From contig CM038468.1 of the NCBI GenBank assembly GCA_021464415.1, positions 26,007,325 through 26,071,324 on the forward strand: DNA of 64,000 nt, given 5' to 3'. Positions within the stretch are counted from its first letter, which is position 1. Each line of letters opens with the position of its first letter. Of this stretch, positions 33,331-45,069 are shown one piece after another. Made by a program: the position numbers and the translations under genes. The notes beneath the pieces are model-generated. The model had not been told where the DNA came from. It saw only the letters and a program-made list of their open reading frames with translations, and searched no databases. This stretch comes from Lonicera japonica (Eukaryota; Streptophyta; Magnoliopsida; Dipsacales; Caprifoliaceae).

Positions 33331-35075
33331 TGTTGACCTAAAAGTCACAAATTTTGTTTTGATAATAACAATACTTGTGTTATTTAACTTGTGTGATATT
33401 TCAAGTATAGCCACTCAATGATTTTCATATGTGGAAGAAAACTAACAAAACCGATAATGAAATCAATCTCTTACAAGTCTACAAGTATCACGTTAGCTTG
33501 CATCACTCCCATTAACTTGATCAAAGTGTACATGCCATTACAAATCAATATGGATCAAATTTCAAGCAAGTGAAGAACTGAAGGAACTCTTAAGCATTCA
33601 AGACTCATTAAATTTCAATTGTGTGAGTGTTTAAGCTTTCATTGTAAAGTTTCTTGGTTGATTATTTATATACAGGGGCGGACCCAGGATATTTCGATGG
33701 GGTGGGCTGAATTAACACAAAAATTTATGACAATTTTTTAAGCAAAAAATTTATTCCTACAGTGAAATTTTTTTTTTAAAAAATAATATAGTTAAATGTA
33801 ATTCTTTTTTATGAAAGAAAATTAGTATTCATAAAAATTATACTGAGAGAGAGAGAGAGAGATGCTCTAGTTTGACAACAACACAAAACTTTTTAATTTA
33901 TTTGGTTTTTTTTTCTTGTATAGGGGTGTGGGCCAGTTAGCTTATATTTTTTTCCCTTTTCAATAGAGTTTGAGAAAGATGGACTGGGCTAATTGTGGGC
34001 TGGACTAAAGAATTAACTGGTCTAATAGTATTTTTTTTATATAACTAGTGGGAAAAAAAATTCTTGGGCTGGGCTGGAGCCCTCTGGGCCAGGGCCCAGT
34101 TCCGCCCTTGTTTATATAGCTCATACTTATTGATATAGCTTTGAAAGAATGATCAAAAACAAGTCTGAATTGAAAATTATTTGCAAACACCTTCTTATAA
34201 AAACAGGTTTTGAAATAAATTCATATTAGGTTAATTTGATCATATTTTGAGTTTTTCCAAAAATAGGTGTCTTAGTAACATATTTTTGAGGTCCCCAAAG
34301 CATTATAATTGATTTTAAAGCTAAATTGCAAAATTTTAAAATTTGGCATTTTAACTAGCAGAGTAGTGGACATAAGTCGACTGATGGGCTTAGGCTCAGT
34401 CGACTGAGTTCCATCATTTGACTAATGCCTCAGAATATAGCCATTGGAGTTATTATTTTTTTCTATTTTTGGCACCAACCTTATATCAACTCCTTTAAAC
34501 GACCATATCTTGTCTAGACATAATATAACTTCTTAGTCACTTTCAAATCATCTTGAATCACTATTCTTCATCTATTTTCATAATACAAAGATTAAAGCAA
34601 TTATTTTGATCAAACTTGATAACTCTAGTGTGAGCATCAATTGTAACCTTCAAATGCTTTAGAGTTATTGTACATTAGAGTTTGTCACCAAACAACTTCA
34701 TTATTCAAAATTATGAGAGGATTATCTTATAGAATAGTAAGAGGGATTCTTGTGAGAATGTGTGAAAAAAATACACTTGTAGTGATTTGATCTTCACCCG
34801 TAAGAAAATCGGTTTTAGTGGAACTTCTCGAGCGCGGACGTATGATCTAAACAACTGAACCACGTGAATAAAACGTCTTGGGTTTTTTCGATTTAATCTT
34901 TCTATCTTTAGCTATTTGTTTTATTTCCATATTATTGATTGGGATTGGGATTACTTGTTTTATTGAATTGGTTCTTGATATAGACTTTAAATCTTTTTAA
35001 AACTATTTTGTTTAAAAACCGGATTAAGTTTCAAAAATCCTATTCACCCTCCTCTAGGGTATTTTTCGACCTACA
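33331..35075 (+). repeat. LTR C: diverged relative of copia A/B LTRs, carrying a MITE
   Basis: Starts TGTTGACCTAA after a polypurine tract and ends with CGACCTACA. Without the MITE it is about 1.3 kb. It shares the start, TTTTGATAATAACAA, the CTCTAGTGTGAGC block and the CTAGGGT-TTTTCGACC end with LTRs A and B but is clearly more diverged, so it belongs to a related subfamily rather than to element A itself. Confidence 0.7.
33673..34110. mobile_element. hAT-type MITE in LTR C
   Basis: 438 bp flanked by perfect 8-bp TSDs TTTATATA (33665-33672 and 34111-34118). Terminal inverted repeats are CAGGGGCGGACCCAGG and, on the other end, CAAGGGCGGAACTGGG. An 8-bp TSD and CA-G-GGCGG ends fit hAT superfamily MITEs. 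No coding capacity. Confidence 0.9.
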
Positions 35076-35085
35076 ATAACTTGTT

Positions 35086-35528
35086 TAATGAATAAAAAAA
35101 ATACAACTGGTCCATTAAATAAGGTACAAAACAACACTTAGAATCTTAGAACAATAAGAAAACTACTAATCTAAACATCATAAGGAAAAATAATAATCTA
35201 AACGCAAAAAGGATAATAGAAAATTCCTAATTTACTAAGGAAAACATTCCTAAATGAAGTAGGAAAGCATTCCTTCCTAATTGAATAAGGAAATAATAAA
35301 CAAGTGCCATAATTTAAAAATACTTTAAATAAAATATTTCAGATTATTCTAGTGGCTCTCCATGAGTTGATTTGAGCTCATGAGCTTGAACATGTGCCAG
35401 CCTTGTCTACATCACAAAGTTTCCTAGAACAGCGCATAAGTAAAGGTGTTCCTCAACTTGAACTGTTATGTAGTGTTTGATGCTCCAGATTATACTAGAG
35501 CAACATGTAGTTTTGAACTCTATCTCCA
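35086..35528 (-). repeat. Possible 3' LTR of copia D
   Basis: On the minus strand begins TGTTGGAGATAGAG right after the 3' untranslated part of copia D and runs to about TAAACA at 35086, where LTR C starts or ends. No partner LTR seen, so bounds are tentative. Confidence 0.4.
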
Positions 35529-35535
35529 ACAACAT

Positions 35536-35560
35536 CACACACACACACACACACACACAC
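35536..35560. repeat. (CA)n microsatellite
   Basis: About 12 CA units, between the 3' untranslated region and the putative LTR of copia D. Confidence 0.9.
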
Positions 35561-38500
35561 TACCTATAAGGGAGTAATTTGTAAGCCAGCATGCCATGGC
35601 TATGTGCTTTATTCTAGTATGGTGGACGCTCTAGAGAATTGCCCAGATTCCATAGGAAATGGCCTAACTTCCGCATCCTCGTAGGTGAGTCTATCAAGGG
35701 TAATACTATAGCTAGGTACTCACTCCACTTGGAGCTATATAACTCAATAAGAGTGTATCACTTAGCCTTTATCGATTCAAGATATCATGCTCCACCGGGA
35801 TGGGTTGAATAAAATGCATGATTCACTATTTCACACATAACTTGTTATTTAGCCTTTGAACCTAATTCTTTGGATATTCAGTCATTTATGTTAGGTTCCC
35901 ATCACGTGTAATTCAACTCTCAACAGGCTTTAGCCTCATCCTCTTAGAGGTGTTCTAAACCTTTTTTCTTGCTAGTCCTTTTGTCAAAGGATCAGCTAAG
36001 TTTCCCTTGGATAGTACATAATCCAGTCTTACAGCCCCATTAGAGAGGAACTCTGTAACCGTACTGTGCTTGCGACGAATTTTTCACCTCTTGCCATTAT
36101 AATAACGATTCTCTACTTTTGCAATAGCTGCAGAACTATCGCAGTGGATAAGGACGGCTTGTTTCGGTCTTTCCCATAAAGGGGTATCTACAAGGAAGCT
36201 TCTTAGCCAACTTGCTTCCTCACTAGTAGTAGTTATTGCTCTCATCTCAAACTCCATCGTAAACTGGGCCAAAATGATATGTTTCTTTGATTTTCAAGAA
36301 ACTACACCTCCAGCTATGTTGAAAATGCATTCACTAGTGGCCTTAGAGTCATCTGACGTGGTGTTCAAGTCAGCATCGTTATATCCTTCAAGGACAGCTA
36401 AAAACTTTTAATAGTGTAATCCGAGGTTCATGGTTCTTTTCAGATGCCGCATAACCCTCTCAATAGTATGCCAATGCCCATACCAGGTCTGCTATTAAAC
36501 TTGCAAAGCACTTTAACTGCATAAGCAATATCAGGCCTAGTGCAATCAGTAGCATAACATAGGCTACCAATGTTGCTCGCATACTTATATTTTTAACACT
36601 CTTGCTAGTGTTCTTGAACAACTTTACACTAGGATCGAATGGAGTATTAGCTGGTTTACAGTTAATGTAATTATATTTTTTTGAATTTTCTAAATAATAG
36701 TGAGATTGGTCTAAAGAAAGTTCCATTTTTGACCTGGTAATTATAATTCCAAGAATCACGCTAGGTTTACCCAAACCTTTCATATCAAAGTTAGCACATA
36801 GCAGTGTTTTCGCATTGTTCACAACATGGATATTATAACCAAGTATAAGCAAGTTTTCAACATATAAGCAAATAATGGTGCATGCAATATTCTCAGACTT
36901 GTAATAAATACACTTGTCACTTTCATTAATTCTAAATCCATATGAAGTACCCAATTTTTCAAATTTCTCTTGCCACTGCTTAGTTGCTTGTTTTAAGCCA
37001 TAAAGTGATTTATCAAATTTGCATACTTTGTCCTATTTACTAGAAATAACAAAACCTTCATGTTGTTCCATGTAAATTTCTTCCTTTAATTCTTCATTAA
37101 CAGGAGAATAAGTGTCAAAGAAATCTACATTTTCTCTTTGTCTAAAATCCTTGGCTACAAGACGTGCCTTATATTTGTCTATCATGTCATTAGGTTTTAA
37201 TTTTTTTTTATGAATCCATTTACAACCTATGGTTTTACATCTAGGAGAAAGGTCCACTAAATGCCAAGTTTTATTAGATTTTAAAGAATCCATCTCATCA
37301 TTAATAGCTTCTTCCAAAAGGTCGGCATCTAAAGAAGACAAAACTTCTTGAAGTGTTGTGGGGTCCTCTTCTAATGTGTATGCATGAAAATTGGGCCCAA
37401 AGTCTTTAGAGGTTCTATCTCGTTTACTCTTCCTAGGTTCAATTATTAAATTATCATGCTCGACATTATTAGGTGTAGTAGAACTAGAAGGTAATGAGCT
37501 ACCCCTACAACTGCCCCCACTATTCCTTAATTTAAAACGGAATTTATCTTGGAACAGATTTGTTTAGTATTTTAGTAATCTTTGATTGGTTACAAAATTC
37601 ACATTTTTCGAAATCATTTAGTGATAAAGGGGAAATAATTTTCATTTTACTTATATGTTCTTAATAAGACGCTTCTTCACATGACAAAGTCTAGCATGCT
37701 GCACATTAATGGAGGAAATCATATAAGCAGAACTAGAAACAATTTTATTAGAATTAACATTCAGTTTAAACATTCTATCACATGCATAGCCCTTCCCCAC
37801 AAACATCCCATTCTTAGTAAGAGTAACATATTAGCCCCAATAGTTTGAAAAAAACTAGCCTTATTAAGAACGTAACCCGAAACCAAATATTTCTCATTTC
37901 TAGAGTACGCAAGACATCCTTGAGGATGACAATCTTTTTAGAACTAAACTTTAACACAACTTCTCCCAAACTAGCTACCATAGTGGTGTGAGAATCTCGC
38001 AGCAACACTTTCTTATCTTTAGTTTCATAATAAATCTTAAATTGAGCACGATCATAGCAAACATGGTGAGAAGCACCAGTGTCCACCCACCACCCTTCAG
38101 AACTCGTTACCAGATTTATATATGATATTATACCCAGAAGTGACTTTTCGGTAACGTTCACTTGCAGACGAGGCTGACGAGCGTTCAGGCAATTCCATGC
38201 CATATACCTAGGCCTATTGAGTATTTTTATGTTGATTCTAATTGTGAGGGCAGTTACTATTCTATCCCTGATTCTGATTCTTGTTTCGGTTTCCACCATT
38301 ATGATTTTTATTAATTTTTTCGTTCGATTTCAAAGCAGTATGTGTGGAAGAGCAAGTATGGTTTTGGTTTGAAACAACCAAAACCTCATATTTTTTGTCC
38401 CGTTTACGGTGTACCTCCTCAATTTAAAATTTGGTGATAAAACTTTTCAAAGAAAATTCTTTAGTTTTATACCTCAAATTGTTCTTAAATTCTTTCCATA

Positions 38501-39020
38501 AAGGAGGGAATGTATCAATCATCACTGCTACCTGAAACTGTTCATCTAATGGCATGCCTTCAAAAATAATTTCATGAGCAATTTTCTGAAGTTCATGGAA
38601 TTGAGCAACAACAGACTTGTCAGAATTGTCATCCATCATTTGATATTTCAAATAACAACTGACAACGTATTTTTTAATCCAATCCTCTTTAGTATCATAT
38701 TTTTTCTAAAGTGCATCCCAAAGTTTCTTTAAGGTTTTGCTTGATAAATAGTAATCGTAAAGTTCATCAGAAAGCCCATTAAGGATATAATTTCTACACA
38801 GAATATCGTTATCAGTGCATTCTTTAATCGCTTTCTGATTTTTAAAAGTCAGAGGTTTTGGAAAAATAGGTTTTTCCAAAAGACAAACATTGTTTAGTTT
38901 TTTCGTGGTTAAATAGAAAAACTTCTTTTGTTTCCATCTTTTAAAGTGCAAACCTTCAAAGCGAAACGATTTGTTAAATTCAACAGTATCAGTAGCAGGT
39001 TTAGCAGTCTCAAAAGCCAT
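35561..39020 (-). mobile_element. Decayed copia element D
   Basis: Minus-strand copia in 5' to 3' order. Gag is at 39020-38424 (MAFETAKPATDTVEFNKSF and WKEFKNNLRYK). The protease/pre-integrase region at 38299-37700 contains WWVDTGASHHVC and HARLCHVKK. RT fragments are at 37341-37033 (GCKWIHKKKLK, YKARLVAKDF) and 36954-36460, and RNase H is at 36272-35930 (HCDSSAAIAKVENRYYNGKR, ADPLTKGL). The integrase core is deleted between about 37560 and 37700. In RT the usual YVDD reads YVENLL, so catalysis is lost. Stops and frameshifts separate all parts. The 3' side continues to a possible LTR start TGTTGGAG near 35528 (minus); a matching 5' LTR was not found. Confidence 0.85.
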
Positions 39021-39470
39021 TACATAGAAATAATAACATATTACAAACGTCTTAAAACTGTTGAAACAAAAATGAAGTTACCAAATATCGATTGAAAAGT
39101 ACTGGGTTGAGGCACGGACTAGGTCACTCTCTTTAATAGAACAAAAGTCTAATGCTCAAAGGGTTTAAGCCTTTAGGCAAATTCTTCTTTATAAAAATCC
39201 ATAAAAAAAATTATTTGTCTCTTATGTGAGACTTAGGAAAATAAAAAAAAAATGCCTACTTTAATGCTTGTTTTAATGTCTTACCCATATAAATTTATGA
39301 CTTTTTATACTTATTCATTTTTATAATTAAACACTTCAATTAAATAATTTATAATTAAGAGACAACTCATGAAAAGCATAATCTCATGAAAAACTAAGAA
39401 ACAAAATACTAATAATCATATTACACGTATCCCTGTCAAAAGAAAAAAGAAAAGTAAAGATAACATACAT
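39021..39470. other. Region between copia D and UGT pseudogene
   Basis: AT-rich, no gene. It should contain the 5' leader and LTR of copia D, but no tRNA-Met-type primer-binding site is visible, so the 5' LTR is probably lost. Confidence 0.4.
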
Positions 39471-39613
39471 CCTATCTTTGATTTCAATCTTAACACCAGA
39501 CAATGAACTTATAATATCGCACGCAATCCGAGGGCCAATAATTGATGTACAAGTGAATCCACTTTGCTGCAGAAATCAACATCTTGCCCACGAAGTACCA
39601 ACAATAAACCATC

Positions 39614-40997
39614 TCAAATCTCATCCACAAAAGCCTTTAGATTCAAATATGAAGACCCACCTTCTTCCGCAGCTTCCTTTGCCAAATCTTGCCATTTCTT
39701 GGCATTCTTTCTCACTTCTTCTCCTCCCTCTACATCTCCCATCACCATTTCTATGCATTCCTTCATCTCGTTCCTCTCCACTATCCCCTTTTCATTTGGC
39801 TTCACTCTCAACCCTGTCCTCCACACATCCTCAATAGGCTTCGCGTTAGTCACTTGATCCGTCCACTGAGGAAATGCCTCTGTCGGTACCCCGCATGTCA
39901 CGCTCTCCAGTGTCGAGTTCCACCCGCAGTGCGTCACGAAACACCCCACCGACTTGTGCGAAAGAACCTCAACTTGCGAGCACCACGGCACTATCATCCC
40001 TAATTCTTTCAACTCAACGATAAAACTCATCTCGTCATCTTGTTTTTGCGCCTCACTCGTCTTCTCTCATTACCCACAAGAACGGCCTGCGGCTTTGAAG
40101 CAATGCCTGCCCGATTTCTTCCGTTTGTTTGTTCCATAATACGGAGATGCTTCCGAATGATATGTAAACGACCGATGATTCGGTTTTCGAATCCAACTAT
40201 TCGGTGTAGTCTCTTGATTTTCGGAAGAGATCTGCACCGAATGATTTGTCAGAGGGGTCTTTTCCGTCCACGAAAGCAGATGGTATCAAGGGTCCGATCG
40301 CCTTCATTTTGAGCTTCTCCGGAGCTCTTAGAAATTCAAACTCCAATGCCTCGACCGAGTTTACGAGTATATTAGGGTTGGTTTCTTTGTTAATGATATC
40401 AAAGTGCTCTTTGAAATTTGGGATAGCAAAGTTGTGTGTGTTTGAGGAGAGAAGGAAAGAAGGAAGATCATGGCTAGTGATGGGCGGCAATCCAGGTAAT
40501 TGAATCGAAGACGAGGGCTCATTATCACTTTTACTAATAACATCACCATACCCATTGAAGTAGTAGTAATAGATGTCAAAAACGAGGGCTGGTTGGATCC
40601 AAAGAAGGGTACATGGCACGCATAGACGATGAGCCACTCGGCCTGCCCAAGGAATTAGGGTGGTGTACACCAATTGGGCAAATGGTTTGCCTTCAGTTGC
40701 AGCAGTGGTAATAAGTTTGGCGATGTGTTCTGAACCATTGTTATCGACCTCAAGCATGAAGTGTTTGAGGTCGATACCCGGTTGTAGGCCATTTTCATAG
40801 CTGTAGAAGAAGGGAGAGAGAGTAAGGCCTAGTGGGGTTGGGTCAATTTTGGCTTTGGTTATGCGGTTAATGACTGATTGGCTGGTGGAGAAAGTGACAT
40901 CGACGCCCATTTTGATGATGCGCTTTGCGAATTGGAGGGACGGGTTTATATGCCCCTGCGCCGGAAATGTCACTAGTAGGATGCGAAGGCCGGTCAT
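39614..40997 (-). pseudogene. UGT75-type pseudogene
   Basis: Third UGT copy, same orientation as the intact gene. Residues 1-266 are open (MTGLRILLVTFPAQGHINPSLQFAKR start, catalytic His retained, YTTLIPWAGRVA, LLWIQPALVFDIYYYY). At 40197-40199 a tryptophan codon of the intact gene (IEWLDSK) is TAG. About 150 bases further, near 40040-40060, a net loss of about two bases shifts the frame. The C-terminal half then reads open from 40030 to 39614 with an intact PSPG box containing HCGWNS and ending WTDQ. Two independent lesions in the middle argue for a true pseudogene. The 3' flank matches that of the intact gene, with an extra ~130-bp segment at about 39468-39600. Confidence 0.92.
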
Positions 40998-41145
40998 GTC
41001 TATTTAGAATGCGGTGCAGGAGAGAAAGAGAGAGATTTTGGTTTTGGAAGAGACAAGGCGTGTGGGTTATGTGATGGAGAAGTGAGTGGATGGCTATGCA
41101 TGAAAGTTGCATGAGGGTGTAGGGATATATATATACATATACGTG

Positions 41146-42340
41146 AACCCGTTCTAAAGAAAACGCTTTTAAGTTTACGAAGTACTGTCAATTTTGAAGG
41201 GTAAATGATTTAATTTTTTCATGTATATCTATTAAGTTTGATGATCAAAATCATTTGTTTACTATTGGAAGTGGACGATTTTTCTTTTTCCAACTGAAAA
41301 TGGTCCTCTTAAAAACATGAATCTATATACATATATATGCATGTACGTGACGTTTGGGGTCATGCAGTTGTGGCAATTGCTTTTCTAGTTTGTATTTTCA
41401 GCTTGAATCTTTTTTGGTTGTATTATCAAATATGTTCATTGATATATACATATATATGCATGAATCTTTTTTGGTTGTATTATCAAATATCAATGGTGAC
41501 TGCATGGACAAGTTTTTGACAAGATATTGATGTTAATTGCGCAAGTGTCACCTAGCTAATCAGGGAGACGAAGTAAAGAATTATTGTATTTTAATTTCTC
41601 TAAAATTAAAACAACGGCTGATTATCTATATTTTTCAAATGTGTTATAAACAATTCCACTAAAATTTAATTAAAAATATAGAAAACTAGGATTTAACCCC
41701 TAGTTTTAAAACATATTAGTGAAAAGGAGTACCTAGTTTGAGAAATTAGTGGTACATCCCTATTTTGACCATTTGACCTAGGGTTTCCTTTAATAATAGT
41801 TTTGAAATATGGAGGGCATTGAGAAAATGACTTTTTTGGCCTTTATGTGGATTTTAGAAAGTGTTAACACTTGCTTAATATTAGGATATATTAATTGAGA
41901 TTTATATTCTTGAATTTTGAATTGAAAAACGAAAAAATATGTTTGATTCCGGGAATTTAGTATTTTAATTAAATTAAGTAGTAACGGCAATTCAAATGTT
42001 TGTTTCTATAATAACATATTTAAACATTGATTTTTAAACTTCTAATTGGAAAAGGAATATACACGTTGGAATTTTGAATTTTAAATATATGCATATATAC
42101 ATGTGTGTTTTTCTTTACATTTACACATTTTCTTATTATAGATGTTGATATTTTTTTTTTTTTATCATTGTAGATATTCATTTAATTTTACATTTTGCTT
42201 GTAGAAATTATGATTTTTACAAACACATCTATCTTTTTCCTAATTTTGTTAATAAATACTTTAGAAATACATATCCATTATATTTTTTTATTTTATATTA
42301 TTCTATAAAATATGGTTTCCCGACTAATTGTATTTTTTTT
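41146..42340. other. UGT pseudogene upstream region and AT-rich spacer
   Basis: Homology to the promoter flank of the intact UGT resumes at about 41345 (GTGACGTTTGGGGT), so about 200 bases at 41146-41344 were inserted between TATA-proximal and distal parts. A tandem duplication of about 65 bp containing GAATCTTTTTTGGTTGTATT lies at 41405-41492. No gene. Confidence 0.5.
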
Positions 42341-42345
42341 AAAAT

Positions 42346-42521
42346 TGTTGGAGGTAAATCCACAATTGCGCTCCTCTCCGTGGTGAATCCGGAGGGTATA
42401 TCCGGTGTGCAGGTTATCTAATGCCATGGCGCTCTAATGGTCGTTGGGTACAAGGAAATAAAGTTGCGCCTTCGCTAACAGCTATAGCTTTTGGCGCAGT
42501 GGTAAGCGCTTGATCCTCACA
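42346..42521 (+). repeat. 5' LTR of the miniature retrotransposon
   Basis: 176 bp with TG...CA ends. GC-richer than its surroundings. Contains TTTT at 42489-42492 immediately before a box A-like word. Confidence 0.93.
42492..42502 (+). promoter_or_regulatory. RNA polymerase III box A-like sequence in the LTR
   Basis: TGGCGCAGTGG followed by TAAGCGC matches the box A consensus TRGYNNARNNG and resembles the box A of plant tRNA-Met genes. The same word is in the 3' LTR at 42725-42735. Function is inferred. Confidence 0.55.
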
Positions 42522-42523
42522 AT

Positions 42524-42535
42524 TGGTATCAGAGG
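42524..42535 (+). promoter_or_regulatory. Primer-binding site of the miniature retrotransposon
   Basis: TGGTATCAGAGG, two bases after the 5' LTR, complementary over eleven bases to the initiator tRNA-Met 3' end. Confidence 0.85.
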
Positions 42536-42543
42536 AGGTTACG

Positions 42544-42554
42544 GGTTCGATACC
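42544..42554 (+). promoter_or_regulatory. RNA polymerase III box B-like sequence in the internal region
   Basis: GGTTCGATACC differs from the GGTTCGANNCC box B consensus at no fixed position. It starts 52 bases after the box A-like word, within the spacing used by tRNA genes and SINEs. It occurs only once because it is outside the LTR. Confidence 0.55.
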
Positions 42555-42578
42555 TGGGGCGCCATTGTGGGGGGGGAT

Positions 42579-42754
42579 TGTTGGAGGTAAATCCACAATT
42601 GCGCTCCTCTCCGTGGTGAATCCGGAGGGTATATCCGGTGTGCAGGTTATCTAATGCCATGGCGCTCTAATGGTCGTTGGGTACAAGGAAATAAAGTTGC
42701 GCCTTCGCTAACAGCTATAGCTTTTGGCGCAGTGGTAAGCGCTTGATCCTCACA
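42579..42754 (+). repeat. 3' LTR of the miniature retrotransposon
   Basis: Identical to the 5' LTR. TTTT at 42722-42725 could terminate polymerase III. Confidence 0.93.
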
Positions 42755-42759
42755 AAAAT

Positions 42760-45069
42760 TATACGTAATTATTAATTATAGCTGTTCGATTTTCTTTTTA
42801 ATTTGTATATGTATACATTTTGTTAAATTATCTTGTTATATAGTCAGATTGCAATTATTTTTAATTTGTACCTGCATATATCCTTTTTAAATTGTATCTG
42901 TTAAAGTTATATCTGTTTATATTCTTACATAAAATATGGTTTCCAAAATAATTGTAATTTTTTTTTAATTTGTACGTAATTATTAATTATAGCTATTTGA
43001 ATTTCTTATAATTTGTATCTGTATATATTTTGGTAAATTATATTTGTTGAATTTTATAAATTTTTATATTATTACATGAAATATATAAGGGAACAATTGT
43101 AAAAAAAATATAAATTGTATGCAATTATTAATTATATTTGTTCAATTTTTTTTTTATTTTTGTATATGTATAGGTTTGTGAAATTGTATTTGATACAATT
43201 CGTATAAGTTTATTTTCTGGCACAAAAATATGAAATACAAATCATCAATTGTATGTAAATTGTAATAATAAAAATCATCAATTATATCTGTATAATATCT
43301 AATTAAAGTTCTATCAGTTAATTTTCTAACATAAAGTATAAAATACAATTCATCATTGTATCTGTTAAAAAATTAGTGTATAATTATTAATTATATCTGT
43401 TTAATTACTTATATACGTCGTATAACATGTAATTTAAGTTTTATCTGTTCATGACTATCTAATTATTTTTTTATAAAATTAATTGTATTTTTATTACATT
43501 TATTAATTATATCGGTTCAATTAATTATTTTTTTATTTTTGTACGCGAAAAAATATTAAGTTATATCTATATAATATCTAATTAAAGTTGTATCTGTTAA
43601 TTTTCTTACATAAAATATAAAATACAATTCATCATTGTATCTGTTAAAAAATTTGTGTATAATTATTAATTATATCTGTTTAATTACTTATATGCGTCGT
43701 ATAACATGTAATTTAAGTTTTATCTGTTCATGACTATCTAATTAGTTTGTTATACATTTAATTGTATTTTTATTAATTTGTATCTATATAATATCTAATT
43801 AAAGTTGTATTTGTTAATTTTCTTACATAAAATTTAGAATACAATTCGTCAGTTGTATGTAAATTGTATCTGTATACAACTCATATAGAACAGATATAAT
43901 TATTAATTATATATGTTCAATAATTATATAGGACGCATACTTTCTTATATTAGGTATATAAACAAATCATTTATATCTTTTAAAATTGTTAAATTGTATT
44001 TGTTAAATGTGTATTATTACGTAAAATGTATAGCGTAACTGCTTTTGAAGATAGTTTGTGTATGATTTTAATAAGAAATTATTAGCTATATCTGTTTAAT
44101 AAAAGGGAAATATTATTTTACTAATAAAAAGTTAATAGTATACGTAGTTATTTCCATATCATTTACGCATAAAACTATTTATCAGCTGTGCTTATAATGC
44201 TCGTTGAACGCTCAAACCACTCATTAACAAAGCAATGGGTAGGCTAACTTAACGTCGCAATTTTAGTGCATTTAAATGACTTGGCCAGCATATACATAAT
44301 AATTGGAATGGATCGTGGGCAGAATTACGTTATATTACTATATAACGTAACAATTGCCATGGATCATGTCTATAATAGACGTTAATGTTCAAATTTTGGA
44401 AAACTTTATTCATAAAATGACTGATAATTTTATTCTTGATTACTAGTTCCCATATTACATACTAGCAATATCAATAATATGTACGTAAATTATACGTGTT
44501 TTATTAATATATCTTGTTTAATTATATATTATTAATAATATAATATACATATAATGAAGATATGTATACCATATATTTAATGAGCGATTAAAATATATTA
44601 TCTTTTAAGATGTTTTGTGTGTATGTCTTTCAATTACTGTTGGTAATTCGTATGGATTATTATGTTTACAATTTTGAAAATCTTGTTCACAAGTAACCAA
44701 AAATAAAACATGTTTGAATTACTTGTCTTTTTTACACAAAAAACAAAAAATTGAGCGCGAATAGTTATTTTATTTTCGTATAATTTTCTACGTCCAATAA
44801 TTAAATTTTCTATCACAACAAATACATTTTCGTATCTCATTATCATACCTATCAATATAGCAAACACCTTGTTTGTAACCGGTCAGAATAGTTATTTTAT
44901 TTTTTCCAGCATTACCCAAGGTACATACACCATTCGTAGATATTTCATTTTAGTTGTTAGATAATTTTATTGTAATTCGTTTTACACATTTTCAATTAGT
45001 TTATTACAATTTTGCTTTTCAACAAGATTTAATCTTTATATATATATATATATTTTTTCAGGGAGAACC
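42760..45069. other. Very AT-rich spacer with dispersed repeat words
   Basis: No gene. The words TTATTAATTATA and TATCTGTT recur many times. A longer direct duplication lies at 43285-43790. It may be flanking or subterminal DNA of the Mutator-like element that follows; no terminal inverted repeat was identified. Confidence 0.5.
43285..43790. repeat. Tandem direct repeat, unit about 285 bp
   Basis: Copies at about 43285-43500 and 43569-43785 share ACATGTAATTTAAGTTTTAT and long flanks with few changes. A third, degenerate partial copy follows to about 43915. Confidence 0.75.

Larger units (their letters stand above)
42346..42754 (+). mobile_element. Miniature LTR retrotransposon (TRIM/SMART)
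   Basis: 409 bp in total. Two 176-bp LTRs (42346-42521 and 42579-42754) are identical base for base as far as I can see, starting TGTTGGAGG and ending CTCACA. The flanking TSDs are AAAAT at 42341-42345 and 42755-42759. The 57-bp internal part holds a primer-binding site TGGTATCAGAGG (42524-42535) and ends in a purine tract GTGGGGGGGGAT before the 3' LTR. It has no coding capacity, so it depends on an autonomous partner. Identical LTRs mean very recent insertion. The size is at the small end known for terminal-repeat retrotransposons in miniature. Confidence 0.95.

Noticed and set aside
40197..40199. UGT pseudogene stop as possible sequencing error
   Set aside because: A second, independent frameshift about 150 bases away makes a true pseudogene more likely.
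42485..42565. A genuine tRNA gene in the miniature retrotransposon
   Set aside because: Box A and box B are present, but the seven bases before box A do not pair with the bases after the T arm and no anticodon arm forms. I keep it as promoter-like only.
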